DNA of 64,000 nt from S015-6 sp964384945 (GCA_964384945.1 CAYLMK010000012.1:62001-126000), one strand, 5' to 3'. Shown: positions 1 through 9,129, numbered from the stretch's first letter. The notes: generated by a model not told the origin, from the sequence alone. A program made the numbers and translations.

Positions 1-369
1 GCCATCAATGCAAACGACTGGTCCGCCTATCCGGACGACTCGCCGGAGAGGATGGCCGAAGAGGTCCGCGAATTCGGATATCCTTTCCCTTATCTCTATG
101 ACGAATCCCAGGAGGTGGCCAGGGCCTATCGGGCGGCCTGTACCCCCGATTTCTACCTGTTCGATGCAGGCCGAAGGCTTGTATACAGGGGCCAGCTGGA
201 CGACAGCCGGCCCGGAAACCAGGTGCCGGTGACCGGCAAGGATCTACGCGTCGCAATCGACGCCCTGCTCGCAGGCAGACCCTTGCCGGACCCTCAGAGG
301 CCGAGCCTCGGCTGCAACATCAAGTGGCGGCCCGGAAACGAGCCGGATTATTTCCAGGGCGGGCATTGA
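1..369 (+). CDS. Thioredoxin/peroxiredoxin-like protein, C-terminal part
   Basis: The reading frame is open from the first base, so the start and the redox-active cysteine motif lie outside the window. What remains (122 residues) fits the second half of the small redoxin family: a conserved pattern of an aromatic, an ACTPDFYLFD strand and an RLVYRGQLDD strand, then a tail containing GCNIKWRPGN, which is typical of these stand-alone thioredoxin-fold proteins. Likely a cytoplasmic thiol peroxidase or thiol-disulfide protein. Whether the missing active site uses Cys or selenocysteine cannot be judged here, although the organism makes selenoproteins (see selD). Confidence 0.8.
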   Translation, partial: AINANDWSAYPDDSPERMAEEVREFGYPFPYLYDESQEVARAYRAACTPDFYLFDAGRRLVYRGQLDDSRPGNQVPVTGKDLRVAIDALLAGRPLPDPQRPSLGCNIKWRPGNEPDYFQGGH

Positions 370-554
370 CGGGTTCGGGCCTTCCCCGCCCCCTCCCCGA
401 TGACGCCGCCCATGGCCTTGGGGCGCGGGCAAGGAGCCCTCAAGGGTGCACGCAGGGGCTGGCCATTTGTCGGGTTTTGTGAAAGAATGTGCGGCGTTTT
501 TCCGGGAGAACGCGGATCAGAATCCAGCTTTCGGTCGGCAAGAGGAGTGAAAGG

Positions 555-1049
555 ATGTCAAACGCGCTCGTTGCTTACTACACGCAGACGGGGAACACGT
601 TGAAGGTTGCGGAGTCCATCTACGAGGCCCTCTCCGGCGAGAAACGAATCAAACCTTTGCATGATATCGAATCCCTGGAAAACCATGATCTCGTTTTCAT
701 CGGTTTTCCGATCCATAACCACAGTATCCCCAAGCCGGTTCAAGCCTTCCTCAAGAAGGTCCCGAAAAACAAGAAGATCGCGCTCTTCTGCACGCACGGC
801 GCACTTACCGGCTCGAAGCTCTCCAGGGAAGCACTCGAACACGCAACCGTGCTCGCCTCCAAGGCCGTCCTGCTTGGTACCTTCGCTTGCAGGGGCAGGG
901 TGCCGTACAGCGTGCTCGAGGCCTTGGAGAGGAAGCCTGAGCACAAGGCCTGGGCCGAGATGGCTGCCTCGGCCCGCAATCACCCCGACGCAACCGACCT
1001 GGAACAGGCCAAGGTTTTTGCAAAATGGATCAGGGATAAGAGCTTCTGA
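555..1049 (+). CDS. Flavodoxin-family protein
   Basis: 164 residues. The N-terminus, VAYYTQTGNTLKVAESIY, is the FMN phosphate-binding loop of flavodoxins (T/S-x-T-G-N-T), and VFIGFPIHNHSIPKPVQAFL and FCTHGALTG match the next two FMN-contacting regions. It is probably a low-potential electron carrier or an FMN-dependent protein in anaerobic metabolism. I chose ATG 555 because GGAG/AAGG (543-554) lies just upstream; an upstream ATG at 489 lacks such a site and adds an unconserved extension. It is separate from the redoxin gene before it (186-base gap) and convergent with the epimerase gene after it. Confidence 0.85.
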   Translation: MSNALVAYYTQTGNTLKVAESIYEALSGEKRIKPLHDIESLENHDLVFIGFPIHNHSIPKPVQAFLKKVPKNKKIALFCTHGALTGSKLSREALEHATVLASKAVLLGTFACRGRVPYSVLEALERKPEHKAWAEMAASARNHPDATDLEQAKVFAKWIRDKSF

Positions 1050-1111
1050 GGCTCGGGCCGTTCCAGAAAGTTTCCCTCGGCCATGGCTCTGCGAGGACGG
1101 CGCCGGTCTTC

Positions 1112-2020
1112 TCAAGCTTGCAGGAGATCCGCCAGGGCGCTGTCCAAGATGGGAAAGCGGAAAGAGAAGCCGAGGCCGAGAAGCCTCGTAGGAACAGCGC
1201 ATTGCCCCTGAAGAAACACCTCGGCGAACTCCCCGAGCGCAATCCGCAGGAGCGGGCCCGGTAGGGGCGGCAGGAAGGTCGGCCGGCGCAGCGCAAGCCC
1301 GATTGACTTGGTCAGATCCCGGTTCCGAACCGGGTGAGGGGCCGTGCAGTTTACGGCGCCGGACGCATCCTTCCGACCGATGAGAAAAAGAAACATCCGA
1401 ACGAGATCCGCCTCGTGGACCCAGGAGAACCACTGGTTCCCGCTTCCCAGGGGGCTTCCCAATCCCATGCGAAAGGCAGGGACCATCGATTTCAGGGCCC
1501 CCCCGCTGCGCCCGAGGACCACGCCGAGGCGGCAAAGGACCACCCGAGCCCCGCACTCGGCGGCCCTCCGGGCCTCGGACTCCCATTCCTGGGAGAGGGT
1601 TGCCAGAAAGTCGCGGCCCGGCGGGGCATCCTCCCCTATGCTTTCGTCTTCCCGGAATCCGTAATAGCCCGTACCTGAAGCGCTGATGAGAACTGTCTGA
1701 TCCGATTTGCCCCGGTCCATCGCCCGAACCAGGTTCCTGGTTGTTTCGATCCGGCTGTCGCGGATCGCCTTCTTGTTCGCAGCCGTCCACCTTCGGAAGA
1801 TCGAGGTTCCGGCCAGGTTGATCAGCACATCGTGCTCGCCCACACGCTCCTGCCAGGGACCGGGGATGGTCGGGTCTGCCAGAACGTACTCGAGGCCCTG
1901 CGCTTCCGGACGTCTTTTCCTTGCGCGCGTGATTACGGTAACCCGGTGTCCCTCGGCCAGGAGAGCCCGTACGAGAGAGCTGCCGACGAATCCCGTTCCG
2001 CCGGTCACGAAAACCTTCAC
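1112..2020 (-). CDS. TIGR01777-family NAD-dependent epimerase
   Basis: 302 residues. The protein opens with VKVFVTGGTGFVGSSL, the TGxxGFxG dinucleotide-binding motif of extended short-chain dehydrogenases. Later segments such as LINLAGTSIFRRW, LISASGTGYYG and WFSWVHEADLVRM are hallmarks of the TIGR01777 (YfcH/SULA) group, whose substrate is unknown. The start is GTG 2020; an ATG at 2062 would overlap the upstream gene and add 14 unconserved residues. It follows the small conserved gene at 2040-2498 on the same strand, so the two may be co-transcribed. Confidence 0.85.
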   Translation of the reverse strand: MKVFVTGGTGFVGSSLVRALLAEGHRVTVITRARKRRPEAQGLEYVLADPTIPGPWQERVGEHDVLINLAGTSIFRRWTAANKKAIRDSRIETTRNLVRAMDRGKSDQTVLISASGTGYYGFREDESIGEDAPPGRDFLATLSQEWESEARRAAECGARVVLCRLGVVLGRSGGALKSMVPAFRMGLGSPLGSGNQWFSWVHEADLVRMFLFLIGRKDASGAVNCTAPHPVRNRDLTKSIGLALRRPTFLPPLPGPLLRIALGEFAEVFLQGQCAVPTRLLGLGFSFRFPILDSALADLLQA

Positions 2021-2039
2021 GTCTCTGCGACCCCGCAAT

Positions 2040-2498
2040 CTATCCTGCCGCGGGCAGGGCAAGCCCCATGACCTCTTTGTCCCCGGCCTTGTGTACGGTT
2101 ACGTCGATCTCCATACGGTCGTTCCGGAATCCGTAGGCCAGCTTCGACTCCCCTGCGTCCTCCTCCAGGCCGGTGATGCAGCGAACGATCCCGATCATTT
2201 CCCTGGCCAGGCCCGCCGGGGGCTTGGGCAGGTGAGCCTCCCTCTTGCCCTCGACCACGAGTTTGCAGTGTCCCTCCATCGGTCCTTCCCTGGAGATCTG
2301 GATCTTGTTCGCCTCTTCCTCGATGGCGTGAAGGATGGCGGTGGACAGGTATTTCAGCGCCACATCCGTCATGTCTCCGGTGATGTCCCCTCCCGCTCCC
2401 TTCCTGCTGATCTGCTTGAGTTCCTCGGCCGCATCCGACTCGGAGAAACAGTCCGCGTACTCCTGCAATTTCAAATGAAGGCTTCCTGGATCTTTCAT
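2040..2498 (-). CDS. Conserved hypothetical protein
   Basis: 152 residues, soluble, acidic, with no signal peptide or membrane segment. I do not recognise the family. The N-terminal half looks helical (LHLKLQEYADCFSE, TDVALKYLSTAILHAIEEEA) and the C-terminal half alternates short strands. Helical segments around TDVALKYLSTAI suggest a small regulatory or binding protein. It sits 19 bases upstream of the epimerase gene on the same strand, and faces the citrate synthase gene across a 477-base divergent spacer. Confidence 0.6.
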   Translation of the reverse strand: MKDPGSLHLKLQEYADCFSESDAAEELKQISRKGAGGDITGDMTDVALKYLSTAILHAIEEEANKIQISREGPMEGHCKLVVEGKREAHLPKPPAGLAREMIGIVRCITGLEEDAGESKLAYGFRNDRMEIDVTVHKAGDKEVMGLALPAAG

Positions 2499-2975
2499 TT
2501 TCGGGTACTCCTTAAAATTCTGTTTCTACATTACCCAATTCTGTCAATCCTGACTGCCCGACCCCCGGCCCTGGAACAGAACCCCTGTTTCCAGGCTTTT
2601 TCCCATTTCGATGCGCTTTTGCCGGCACGAGTTTCGCCTGGGCCCGGGTTGTCATCGGATTCGCCCTCCGGGTATGCTTGTACCCCGATGAAGAACGGCT
2701 CTCCGCGCACGCTGGTCGTCGCCGGCGCCGGGGGGCCTTCGACATCGCGGACCAAGGACTCCGAGACCACCGGGACTTCAGCCGGGCCGACGCTGAGGTT
2801 GCTGCTCCCGAGCGGGTGCGAAGTCGGTTGGTACGGGTCGATCATCGAACGGTTGGGCCGCATGACAGGCCTGAAGGAAGCGGAACCCAGGCGCCTCGAT
2901 CGGCATCCAAAGCCTAGCAGAGAAGGTCGGAGCGAGGGGGTTACCGCCGGACGGAAAAAAGGGGGAAGGGAAAGC
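2499..2975. other. Divergent intergenic region, no gene
   Basis: 477 bases between the hypothetical gene (leftward) and citrate synthase (rightward). Long open frames exist on both strands but none has recognisable protein character; the rightward one is only an upstream extension of the citrate synthase frame that also runs antisense through the epimerase gene. An AT-richer patch at about 2500-2545 is the likely promoter of the leftward gene. I see no hairpin or repeat worth naming. Confidence 0.5.
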
Positions 2976-4121
2976 ATGGAATCGCAAGCACGAGGGGTTG
3001 CCGTACGAGGGCTCGAGGACGTCATCGCGGCCGAGACGCGCATCGGATATGTGGATGGGATCAATGGGAAGCTCTACTATGCCGGCTACGAAATCAACGA
3101 TCTGGCCAAACACCCCTCATACGAGGAATGCGTATTTCTTCTCTGGAACGACCGGCTGCCGACAAAGCGGGAACTGGAAGAGTTTCGTGCCGAACTCATT
3201 CCGGAAATGAACCTCCCCCGCCCGCTGATTCAGTGGTTCAAGAGGGTTCCCCGAGGGGTCCATCCCATGGTCATGCTGCGTTCCGCCGTATCGGACCTTG
3301 CACTCTACGACAAAGAAACGGAAGACAACTCGGTCGAGGCCAATCGGCGAAAGGCGGTTCGGCTGGTTGCCAAGGTGCCCTCGATCATCGCGGGCTTCCA
3401 CCGGATCTACAACGGGGAGAGCCTCATCCCTCCGGACCCGAAGAAGAGCCTGGCCGTTAACTTCTTGCGGATGTTCACGGGGAAGGATCCGGACAAGAGG
3501 TCGAGCGAGGCGATCGAGCTCATGTTCGTGCTTCACGCGGACCACGGTTTCAATGCCTCCACCTTTGCGGCAAGGGTGACGGCCAGTACACTGGCCGATA
3601 TCTACGCCGCAGTGACGGCGGCGATCGGTGCGCTCAAGGGGCCGCTGCACGGAGGGGCCAACCAGCGGGTCATGGAGATGCTCGAGGGCATCGGGTCTGC
3701 GGATGACGTGGAGGAATACATCAACGGACTGCTCGCCCGTCGGGAGCGGATCATGGGCTTCGGCCACAGGGTTTACAAGGTCGAGGATCCTCGCGCGCGG
3801 CACCTCCGCAAGTATTCCGAGGATCTCTGCGGAGGGGACGCGTCCTGCCATCGTTATTACGCCATCAGCCGCCGCATCGAGCAGCAGGTGAAGGAGGCCA
3901 AGGGGATCTACCCGAACGTGGACTTCTACTCCGCGACGGTCCAGCATGCCCTGGGAATCCCGGTGGAATACTACACGACCGTGTTTGCGGCCTCCCGGAT
4001 CGCGGGATGGACCGCCCACGTGATGGAGCAGCACGCGGACAACCGGCTCATGCGGCCCCGCTCCCTGTTTGTGGGCAAGCTGCCGCGGAAGTACGTACCC
4101 ATTGAGAAGAGAAGGAAATGA
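2976..4121 (+). CDS. gltA: Citrate synthase
   Basis: 381 residues, the size of the short bacterial/archaeal-type citrate (or 2-methylcitrate) synthases. It condenses acetyl-CoA with oxaloacetate. The catalytic triad is visible: His in GPLHGGANQ (about residue 226), His in GFGHRVYK (about 264) and Asp in PNVDFYSA (about 315). The ATG at 2976 follows a purine-rich GGGGGAAGGG site; the frame stays open for 1269 bases upstream, but that stretch is not homologous. A 2-methylcitrate or Re-type activity cannot be told apart from sequence alone, although Re-citrate synthases belong to a different family. It is followed by the cysE/nif block after 142 bases. Confidence 0.92.
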   Translation: MESQARGVAVRGLEDVIAAETRIGYVDGINGKLYYAGYEINDLAKHPSYEECVFLLWNDRLPTKRELEEFRAELIPEMNLPRPLIQWFKRVPRGVHPMVMLRSAVSDLALYDKETEDNSVEANRRKAVRLVAKVPSIIAGFHRIYNGESLIPPDPKKSLAVNFLRMFTGKDPDKRSSEAIELMFVLHADHGFNASTFAARVTASTLADIYAAVTAAIGALKGPLHGGANQRVMEMLEGIGSADDVEEYINGLLARRERIMGFGHRVYKVEDPRARHLRKYSEDLCGGDASCHRYYAISRRIEQQVKEAKGIYPNVDFYSATVQHALGIPVEYYTTVFAASRIAGWTAHVMEQHADNRLMRPRSLFVGKLPRKYVPIEKRRK

Positions 4122-4263
4122 GCGCGACCCGTCCGCGGCGCGGCCGATCCGGGCCGGGGCCGGCTTCGTTCCGCCCCCCCTCTTTCCCGTGTTCCGCTCG
4201 ATCTGGTAAGATCTGCGGCGGGTCCGAGGGCCGTTCCAACCATGCGACAAGCGGCGGGCACCC

Positions 4264-5256
4264 GTGACCAAGCGCTTGCGGAAAGAAGAGCAGATTCTGT
4301 CCAGAGAGTCGGATCTCGACCTGAAGGAACAGCTTGTCGGCATCGTCCACGCCGTGGCGGAAACCTACGTGCAGGACGATATCCTGGCCAATGTCGGGGA
4401 TTATCCGATGCCGTCCCGGGAGGAGATCATCTCGATCCTCGATGACGTGCAGGAGGTGGTCTATCCCGGCTACTTCGGCAGGTGGAGGGCCGACAGAATC
4501 AACTACAGGTATTACCTCGGCACCAAACTGAATGAGATGTACGAGGGGTTGAGCCGGCAGATCGCCAGAAGCCTCCGCCACAACTGCGTGGGGGCCCATG
4601 AAGTCTGCGACCGGTGCATGCGCAGGGGACGCGAAGAGACGGTCGCATTCCTGAAGAAGCTGCCGAAGATCCGCCGGCTGTTGCGAGGCGACGTGGAGGC
4701 GGCCATGGAGGGGGATCCCGCGGCCTGCCGTTTCGAGGAGATCATTTTCGGATATCCGGGCATCAGGGCGATGACGGTCTACCGGGTGGCCCACGAACTC
4801 TACCACCAGGAGATCCCGATCCTGCCCCGGATCATGACGGAGTACGCGCATACCGTAACCGGAATCGACATACACCCCGGCGCACACATCGGGGAGCGCT
4901 TCTTCATCGATCACGGTACGGGCGTGGTGATCGGTGAGACCTGTATCATCGGAGATCGGGTGAAGATCTACCAGGGGGTGACGCTGGGGGCGCTCAGCCT
5001 TCCCCGGGACGAAAGCGGCGAACTGGTTCGCGGGACGAAGAGGCACCCCACGGTCGAGGACGGCGTGACGATTTATGCGGGGGCCACGATCCTGGGGGGC
5101 GACACGACGATCGGCGCCGGGTCGGTCATCGGAGGGAACGTCTGGCTCACCGGGACGATCCCGGCCGGAACCAAGGTGGTCATCGAACCGCCTCGCCTCC
5201 AGATGAGGGAAGGGAGGGTCCGGGAGAAGGAACCGGTGATCGATTTCCAGATATAG
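4264..5256 (+). CDS. cysE: Serine O-acetyltransferase
   Basis: 330 residues. It makes O-acetylserine from serine and acetyl-CoA for cysteine synthesis. The first 190 residues form a helical domain longer than that of short EpsC-type enzymes. From GIDIHPGAHIGERFFIDH onward come left-handed beta-helix hexapeptide repeats with the active-site FIDHGTGVVIGET segment, ending in the CoA-binding turn and a short basic tail. Start is GTG 4264. It precedes nifU by 55 bases; pairing with nifUS is common in nitrogen-fixation-like and anaerobe Fe-S systems, where it raises cysteine supply. Cysteine synthase lies farther along at 17736. Confidence 0.9.
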   Translation: MTKRLRKEEQILSRESDLDLKEQLVGIVHAVAETYVQDDILANVGDYPMPSREEIISILDDVQEVVYPGYFGRWRADRINYRYYLGTKLNEMYEGLSRQIARSLRHNCVGAHEVCDRCMRRGREETVAFLKKLPKIRRLLRGDVEAAMEGDPAACRFEEIIFGYPGIRAMTVYRVAHELYHQEIPILPRIMTEYAHTVTGIDIHPGAHIGERFFIDHGTGVVIGETCIIGDRVKIYQGVTLGALSLPRDESGELVRGTKRHPTVEDGVTIYAGATILGGDTTIGAGSVIGGNVWLTGTIPAGTKVVIEPPRLQMREGRVREKEPVIDFQI

Positions 5257-5311
5257 CTGCGGCCGGTGCGGGAATCTTGCGGCCTCGATCAACACAGGGA
5301 GAGGAAGGGAC

Positions 5312-6157
5312 ATGTGGGAGTACACCGAAAAGGTATTCGAGCACTTCAGGAATCCGAGGAATGTGGGGGAAGTGGAGAATCCGGACGGGATCGGCGACGT
5401 GGGCTCGCTGGCCTGTGGAGACGCCCTGCGCCTGACCTTCAAGCTGGACCAGGACGGGCGTATCGCGGACGCGAAGTTCAAGACCTTCGGGTGCGCCAGT
5501 GCGATCGCCTCTTCCTCCGCGTTGACCGAGATGATCAAGGGGAAGACCCTCGAAGAGGCGGAGAAGATCACGAACCAGGACATCGCCGACTTCCTGGGAG
5601 GGCTGCCGGAGGAGAAGATGCATTGTTCGGTCATGGGCAAGGAGGCCCTCGAGGCCGCCATCGCCTATTACCGGGGAGAGGCGAAGCCGCACGCCCAGGA
5701 AGACATCGTGTGCAAGTGCTTCGGGATTACAGGACGGGAAATCAGGGAGGTCGCCAGGCTGAACGGTCTGAAGACGGTCGAGCAGGTCACGCACTACACC
5801 AAGGCGGGCGGGGGTTGCAGCACCTGCCAGCCCGAGATCCAGGAGATCCTCAGGGAGATTGCGGAAGAGCAGGAAAGGGAGAAAAAGTCCCGCGAGGCGA
5901 AGTCCGGCAGGAGGCTCACGAACCTGCAGAAGATCAGACTGATCGAGGAGACGATGGACCGCGAAATCAGGCCCTCCCTGAAGCAGGACGGGGGGGACAT
6001 CGACCTTCTCGACGTGGAGGGCAACAAGGTGTACGTGGGCTTTCGGGGAACCTGCTCCTCGTGTCCGAGCTCCGAATTCACCCTGAAGGGCTATGTGCAA
6101 GAGAAGCTTCGGGAATTCGTCAGCCCCGAGATCGAAGTAGAGGAAATGGCGCCATGA
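5312..6157 (+). CDS. nifU: Fe-S cluster scaffold NifU
   Basis: 281 residues with the full three-domain NifU layout. An N-terminal IscU-like scaffold carries Cys35 (SLACGDAL), a Cys in KTFGCASA and a Cys in KMHCSVMG. A central BFD-like [2Fe-2S] domain has CKCFG and GGGCSTCQPE. The C-terminal NifU/Nfu domain has GTCSSCPSSEFTLK. It assembles clusters with sulfur from NifS. Its stop overlaps the nifS start (ATGA at 6154-6157), so translation is coupled. No other nif genes are visible, so it probably acts as the general Fe-S machinery of an anaerobe rather than nitrogenase-specific. Confidence 0.95.
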   Translation: MWEYTEKVFEHFRNPRNVGEVENPDGIGDVGSLACGDALRLTFKLDQDGRIADAKFKTFGCASAIASSSALTEMIKGKTLEEAEKITNQDIADFLGGLPEEKMHCSVMGKEALEAAIAYYRGEAKPHAQEDIVCKCFGITGREIREVARLNGLKTVEQVTHYTKAGGGCSTCQPEIQEILREIAEEQEREKKSREAKSGRRLTNLQKIRLIEETMDREIRPSLKQDGGDIDLLDVEGNKVYVGFRGTCSSCPSSEFTLKGYVQEKLREFVSPEIEVEEMAP

Positions 6158-7350
6158 CGAAGACGGTCTACCTCGACAACAATTCGACCACGGTGGTCGC
6201 TGCGGAGGTCGTGGAGGTCATGCTCCCCTTCTTTCGCGAACGGTACGGCAACCCCTCCAGCATGCACTCCTTCGGCGGTCGGGACAAGCGGGCCATCGAG
6301 AAGGCACGGGAAAAGGTGGCTCACCTGATCGGGGCGCACCCGGACGAGATCGTGTTCACGAGCTGCGGCACGGAGAGCGACAACGCGGCGATCATGGGCA
6401 CGCTGGATCGCTACCCGGACAAGAAGCACTTTGTGACGACCCGGGTGGAGCACCCGGCGGTGTGGAACCTTTGTCCGTACCTCAGGAGCAAGGGGTATCG
6501 GACCACCGAGCTTTCGGTGGACCGCAAAGGGCGGCTCGACCTCGACGAGCTCAGGTCTTCGCTCAGCGACGATACCGCGATCGTCAGTATCATGTACGCC
6601 AACAACGAGACGGGTACGATCTTCCCGATCGACAGGATCGCAGAGATCGTCAAGGCCAAGGGAATCCCCTTTCACACGGATGCCGTGCAGGCCGTGGGCA
6701 AGATCCCCCTCGATATGAGCAGGCAGCCCGTGGACATGCTTTCTCTCTCCGGGCACAAGCTGCATGCGCCCAAAGGGATCGGCGTGCTCTACCTGAGAAG
6801 AGGGACCAAGTTTTCGCCTTTCATGAAGGGAGGCCATCAGGAGAAGGGTCGAAGAGGCGGGACCGAGAACGTGCCCTACATCGTTGGGCTCGGCAGGGCG
6901 GCTGAGCTGGCCGTTGCACATCTGGAAGAAGAGAACACCCGGGTTCGGGCCCTGCGGGACCGCATGGAAGCGGGCATCGTCAAGAGCATTCCAAACACGA
7001 TCGTCAACGGAGATGTCGAGAGCCGGCTCCCCAATACGAGCAGCGTATGCTTTGAATACGTGGAGGGAGAATCCATCCTGATGCTGCTCGACGAGTTCGG
7101 GATCTGCGCTTCCTCCGGGTCTGCCTGCACGTCCGGCTCGCTCGAGCCTTCCCACGTGCTCCGGGCGATGGGGGTTCCCTTCACCGCCGCGCACGGTTCG
7201 ATCCGGCTCAGCCTGAGCATCTTCAACACGGACGAAGAGATCGACTATCTGCTGCGGAATCTGCCGCCGATCATCGCCAAGCTGCGGGAGATTTCCCCGT
7301 TCTGGAAGGACTTCCGGCAGGGAAGGGCATCACCGGTTGCTGCCGGGTGA
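6154..7350 (+). CDS. nifS: Cysteine desulfurase NifS
   Basis: 398 residues, fold-type I PLP enzyme that removes sulfur from cysteine and passes it to NifU. The PLP lysine is in SLSGHKLHAPKG (about residue 203) and the persulfide cysteine is in CASSGSACTSGS (about 325), within the long group I-type loop. EHPAVWN and YANNETGTIFP are standard motifs. The frame stays open from 5266, but the start is fixed at ATG 6154 by overlap with the nifU stop. With selD downstream it could also donate selenium from selenocysteine, as desulfurases of this class can do in vitro. Confidence 0.95.
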   Translation: MTKTVYLDNNSTTVVAAEVVEVMLPFFRERYGNPSSMHSFGGRDKRAIEKAREKVAHLIGAHPDEIVFTSCGTESDNAAIMGTLDRYPDKKHFVTTRVEHPAVWNLCPYLRSKGYRTTELSVDRKGRLDLDELRSSLSDDTAIVSIMYANNETGTIFPIDRIAEIVKAKGIPFHTDAVQAVGKIPLDMSRQPVDMLSLSGHKLHAPKGIGVLYLRRGTKFSPFMKGGHQEKGRRGGTENVPYIVGLGRAAELAVAHLEEENTRVRALRDRMEAGIVKSIPNTIVNGDVESRLPNTSSVCFEYVEGESILMLLDEFGICASSGSACTSGSLEPSHVLRAMGVPFTAAHGSIRLSLSIFNTDEEIDYLLRNLPPIIAKLREISPFWKDFRQGRASPVAAG

Positions 7351-7716
7351 GGCCGAGACGGCGTCCGGCCGTGGGGTCCTCGACGGATACGGGAGCACTG
7401 CGGGCGCCTGTTCGGTGGCGTTTCCAACCGAGCCGCTCCAGCGACTCTTTGATCCTGTCTTTCCCTCACCTGCCGGCACCACCGATCATGAGCCGCGTGT
7501 TCAACTTCGATCTCAACCGCGAATGGTTCTGGAGAGCGCCCGTGGCGGCGGGCAAGGGTGCCGCTCGTCTTCTACCGGGGCTTGTTGGGCTGCAGTGGCG
7601 ATCTGAGGGCCCTCAGCGAGGATCGTGCCGCATTCCGACAAGAGGCTGTTGAAATCCGCTGGCGATTGTGCTGGCATGGGGGCTGGGGGGGGGCGGATGA
7701 ACAAAGGAAGGGGCAA
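7351..7716. other. Spacer between nifS and selD
   Basis: 366 bases without a convincing gene. I looked for a selenocysteine tRNA (UCA anticodon, long acceptor and variable arms) on both strands and did not find one. An open frame starting at 7558 runs into selD and ends at its UGA selenocysteine codon; its first part has no protein character. The last 15 bases hold the selD ribosome-binding site. Confidence 0.5.
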
Positions 7717-8775
7717 GTGGAAACCGACAAACGGATTCCGCTCACATCGCTGAGCCACAAGGGGGGCTGAGCCTGCAAGGTAAGCCCAGGGGACCTGGGT
7801 GACGTTCTTTGCGGGTTGACCCCGATTACGGATCCGAAAGTGCTCGTGGGGACAAGCACCCGCGACGACGCGGCGGTCTACCTTCTGGACGATCAGACCG
7901 CCCTCGTCCAGTCGGTCGATGTCTTCACGCCGGTCGTGGACGATCCGTACACCTTCGGACAGGTGGCTGCAGCCAACTCGCTCTCCGATATCTATGCCAT
8001 GGGAGCCCGGCCGATCCTGGCCCTCTCGGTCATCGGGTTCCCGGTGGACAAGCTTCCGCTCTCCGATATGCGGGCGATTCTCCAGGGGGGTGTCGACAAG
8101 GCTCGGGAAGCCGGTATCGAGGTTGCGGGCGGCCACTCCCTTGAGGACAACGAGCCGAAGTACGGGCTGTGCGTGACGGGCCTGGTCCGCCCGGACCGCA
8201 TCCTCCGCAACAGCTCCGCCCGCCCGGGGGATCTGTTGATCCTGACCAAGCCCCTGGGGAGCGGAGTGATCACCCATGCCATCAAGAAGGGCAAGGCGAC
8301 GGCAGAGGAGATTGAAGCGGTCGTGGATTGCATGACCCGGCTCAACCGAGTTGCATCCGAGGCCATGGTCGAGGTGGGCGTGTCCGCATGCACCGACGTG
8401 ACAGGCTACGGGCTCCTCGGGCACCTGATCGAGATGGTCCAGGGGTCTGCCGTTTCGGCCCGGCTCCGAGTCTCGCGTTTGCCGGTCCTCTCCGGTGTAC
8501 GCGAGCACGTCAGGCGTGGAATCTATCCCGGCGGCACCCGAAAGAACCTGGAGTTTTTCGGCAGGTACGTGGAGTGGGAAGAGGGTGTGGATGAGCAGGA
8601 CCGGCTGATCATGGCGGACGCACAGACCTCCGGCGGGCTTCTCATTGCCGTACCGCGGGAACGTGCGGAGGCCATGAAGAAGGTTCTCGAAGACCGTGGG
8701 GTGACCCCGTGCGCCGAAATCGGGGAAATCCTGCCCGTCGGGAGAGAGCCGGGGATCCATGTTTCGGATGATTGA
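7717..8775 (+). CDS. selD: Selenide, water dikinase SelD (selenoprotein)
   Basis: 352 residues including a selenocysteine. SelD makes selenophosphate from selenide and ATP for selenocysteine and selenouridine synthesis. A start at the TTG of 7816 would miss the catalytic N-terminus. Read in frame from GTG 7717, the protein begins VETDKRIPLTSLSHKGG, then UGA (7768-7770), then ACKVSP: exactly the GG(C/U)xCK active site with Sec18 and Lys21. The GTG follows AGGAAGGGG at 7705-7713. Further on are the ATP-binding TSTRDDAAVY, the GGHSLEDNEPKYG segment and the C-terminal TSGGLL motif. It follows cysE-nifU-nifS, which mobilise sulfur and possibly selenium. Confidence 0.93.
7768..7815 (+). promoter_or_regulatory. 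UGA(Sec) codon with SECIS-like hairpin
   Basis: Directly after the UGA at 7768-7770, bases 7772-7779 pair with 7808-7815 (8 pairs, two of them G-U wobbles), and 7784-7790 pair with 7794-7800 (7 pairs, one wobble) around a GGA apical loop. The loop begins 20 bases after the UGA and its first base is G. This agrees with the bacterial SECIS pattern (upper stem, small loop with an early G, 16-37 bases from the UGA) recognised by SelB. The pairing was drawn by eye. Confidence 0.8.
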
Positions 8776-9129
8776 GAATCCGGAAAAGTGAAAATAGTAA
8801 AGTAAAATATGAATATATCTATATAAGTCTTTGTAAATGTGAACTATTTGTAGAGATTGATCGCTAAGATCGACCCGCATGCACCCAACGCTACCTACCC
8901 TGAACCCTCTGGACAGGCGCGTACATCTACCTGTAGACTGGTTTTGTGACCCCACCGTAGCGTGACAAGCTCCGGAACATTCCCGAGGTTCCAGTCATTT
9001 CGTGAACCAGAGCCCTTCTCTTCCGTCTAACGGTTAGGTCTGAATCCGGTCGGGATTCGTCATCGTGACGGCCTGCTTTTCTGCGCGGGAGAGGCGGGCG
9101 TTGTAGTTTGGAACGCGCAGACAAGAGAT
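8776..9129. other. AT-rich spacer after selD
   Basis: 354 bases between selD and the next gene. The first 95 bases (8780-8875) are strikingly AT-rich against a high-GC surround, with runs such as AATATATCTATATAAG, and could hold promoters for the downstream gene. The rest is ordinary in composition. No tRNA, terminator with a T run, or protein was recognised on either strand. Confidence 0.45.

Noticed and set aside
1707..2975. Citrate synthase as an 804-residue fusion starting at 1707
   Set aside because: The frame stays open only by chance in high-GC DNA; it runs antisense through the epimerase and hypothetical genes and has no homology before ATG 2976.
7560..7700. Selenocysteine tRNA near selD
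   Set aside because: A TTTCAAC-like loop on the minus strand has no matching stems or acceptor arm, and no other UCA-anticodon structure was found in 7351-7716 or 8776-9129.
7768..7770. UGA as the ordinary stop of a 70-residue gene (7558-7770)
   Set aside because: The upstream part has no protein character, while the frame continues as SelD with GG-U-ACK.
8776..8880. Origin or attachment site in the AT-rich patch
   Set aside because: No repeats, integrase or DnaA-box cluster was seen; it is only AT-rich.
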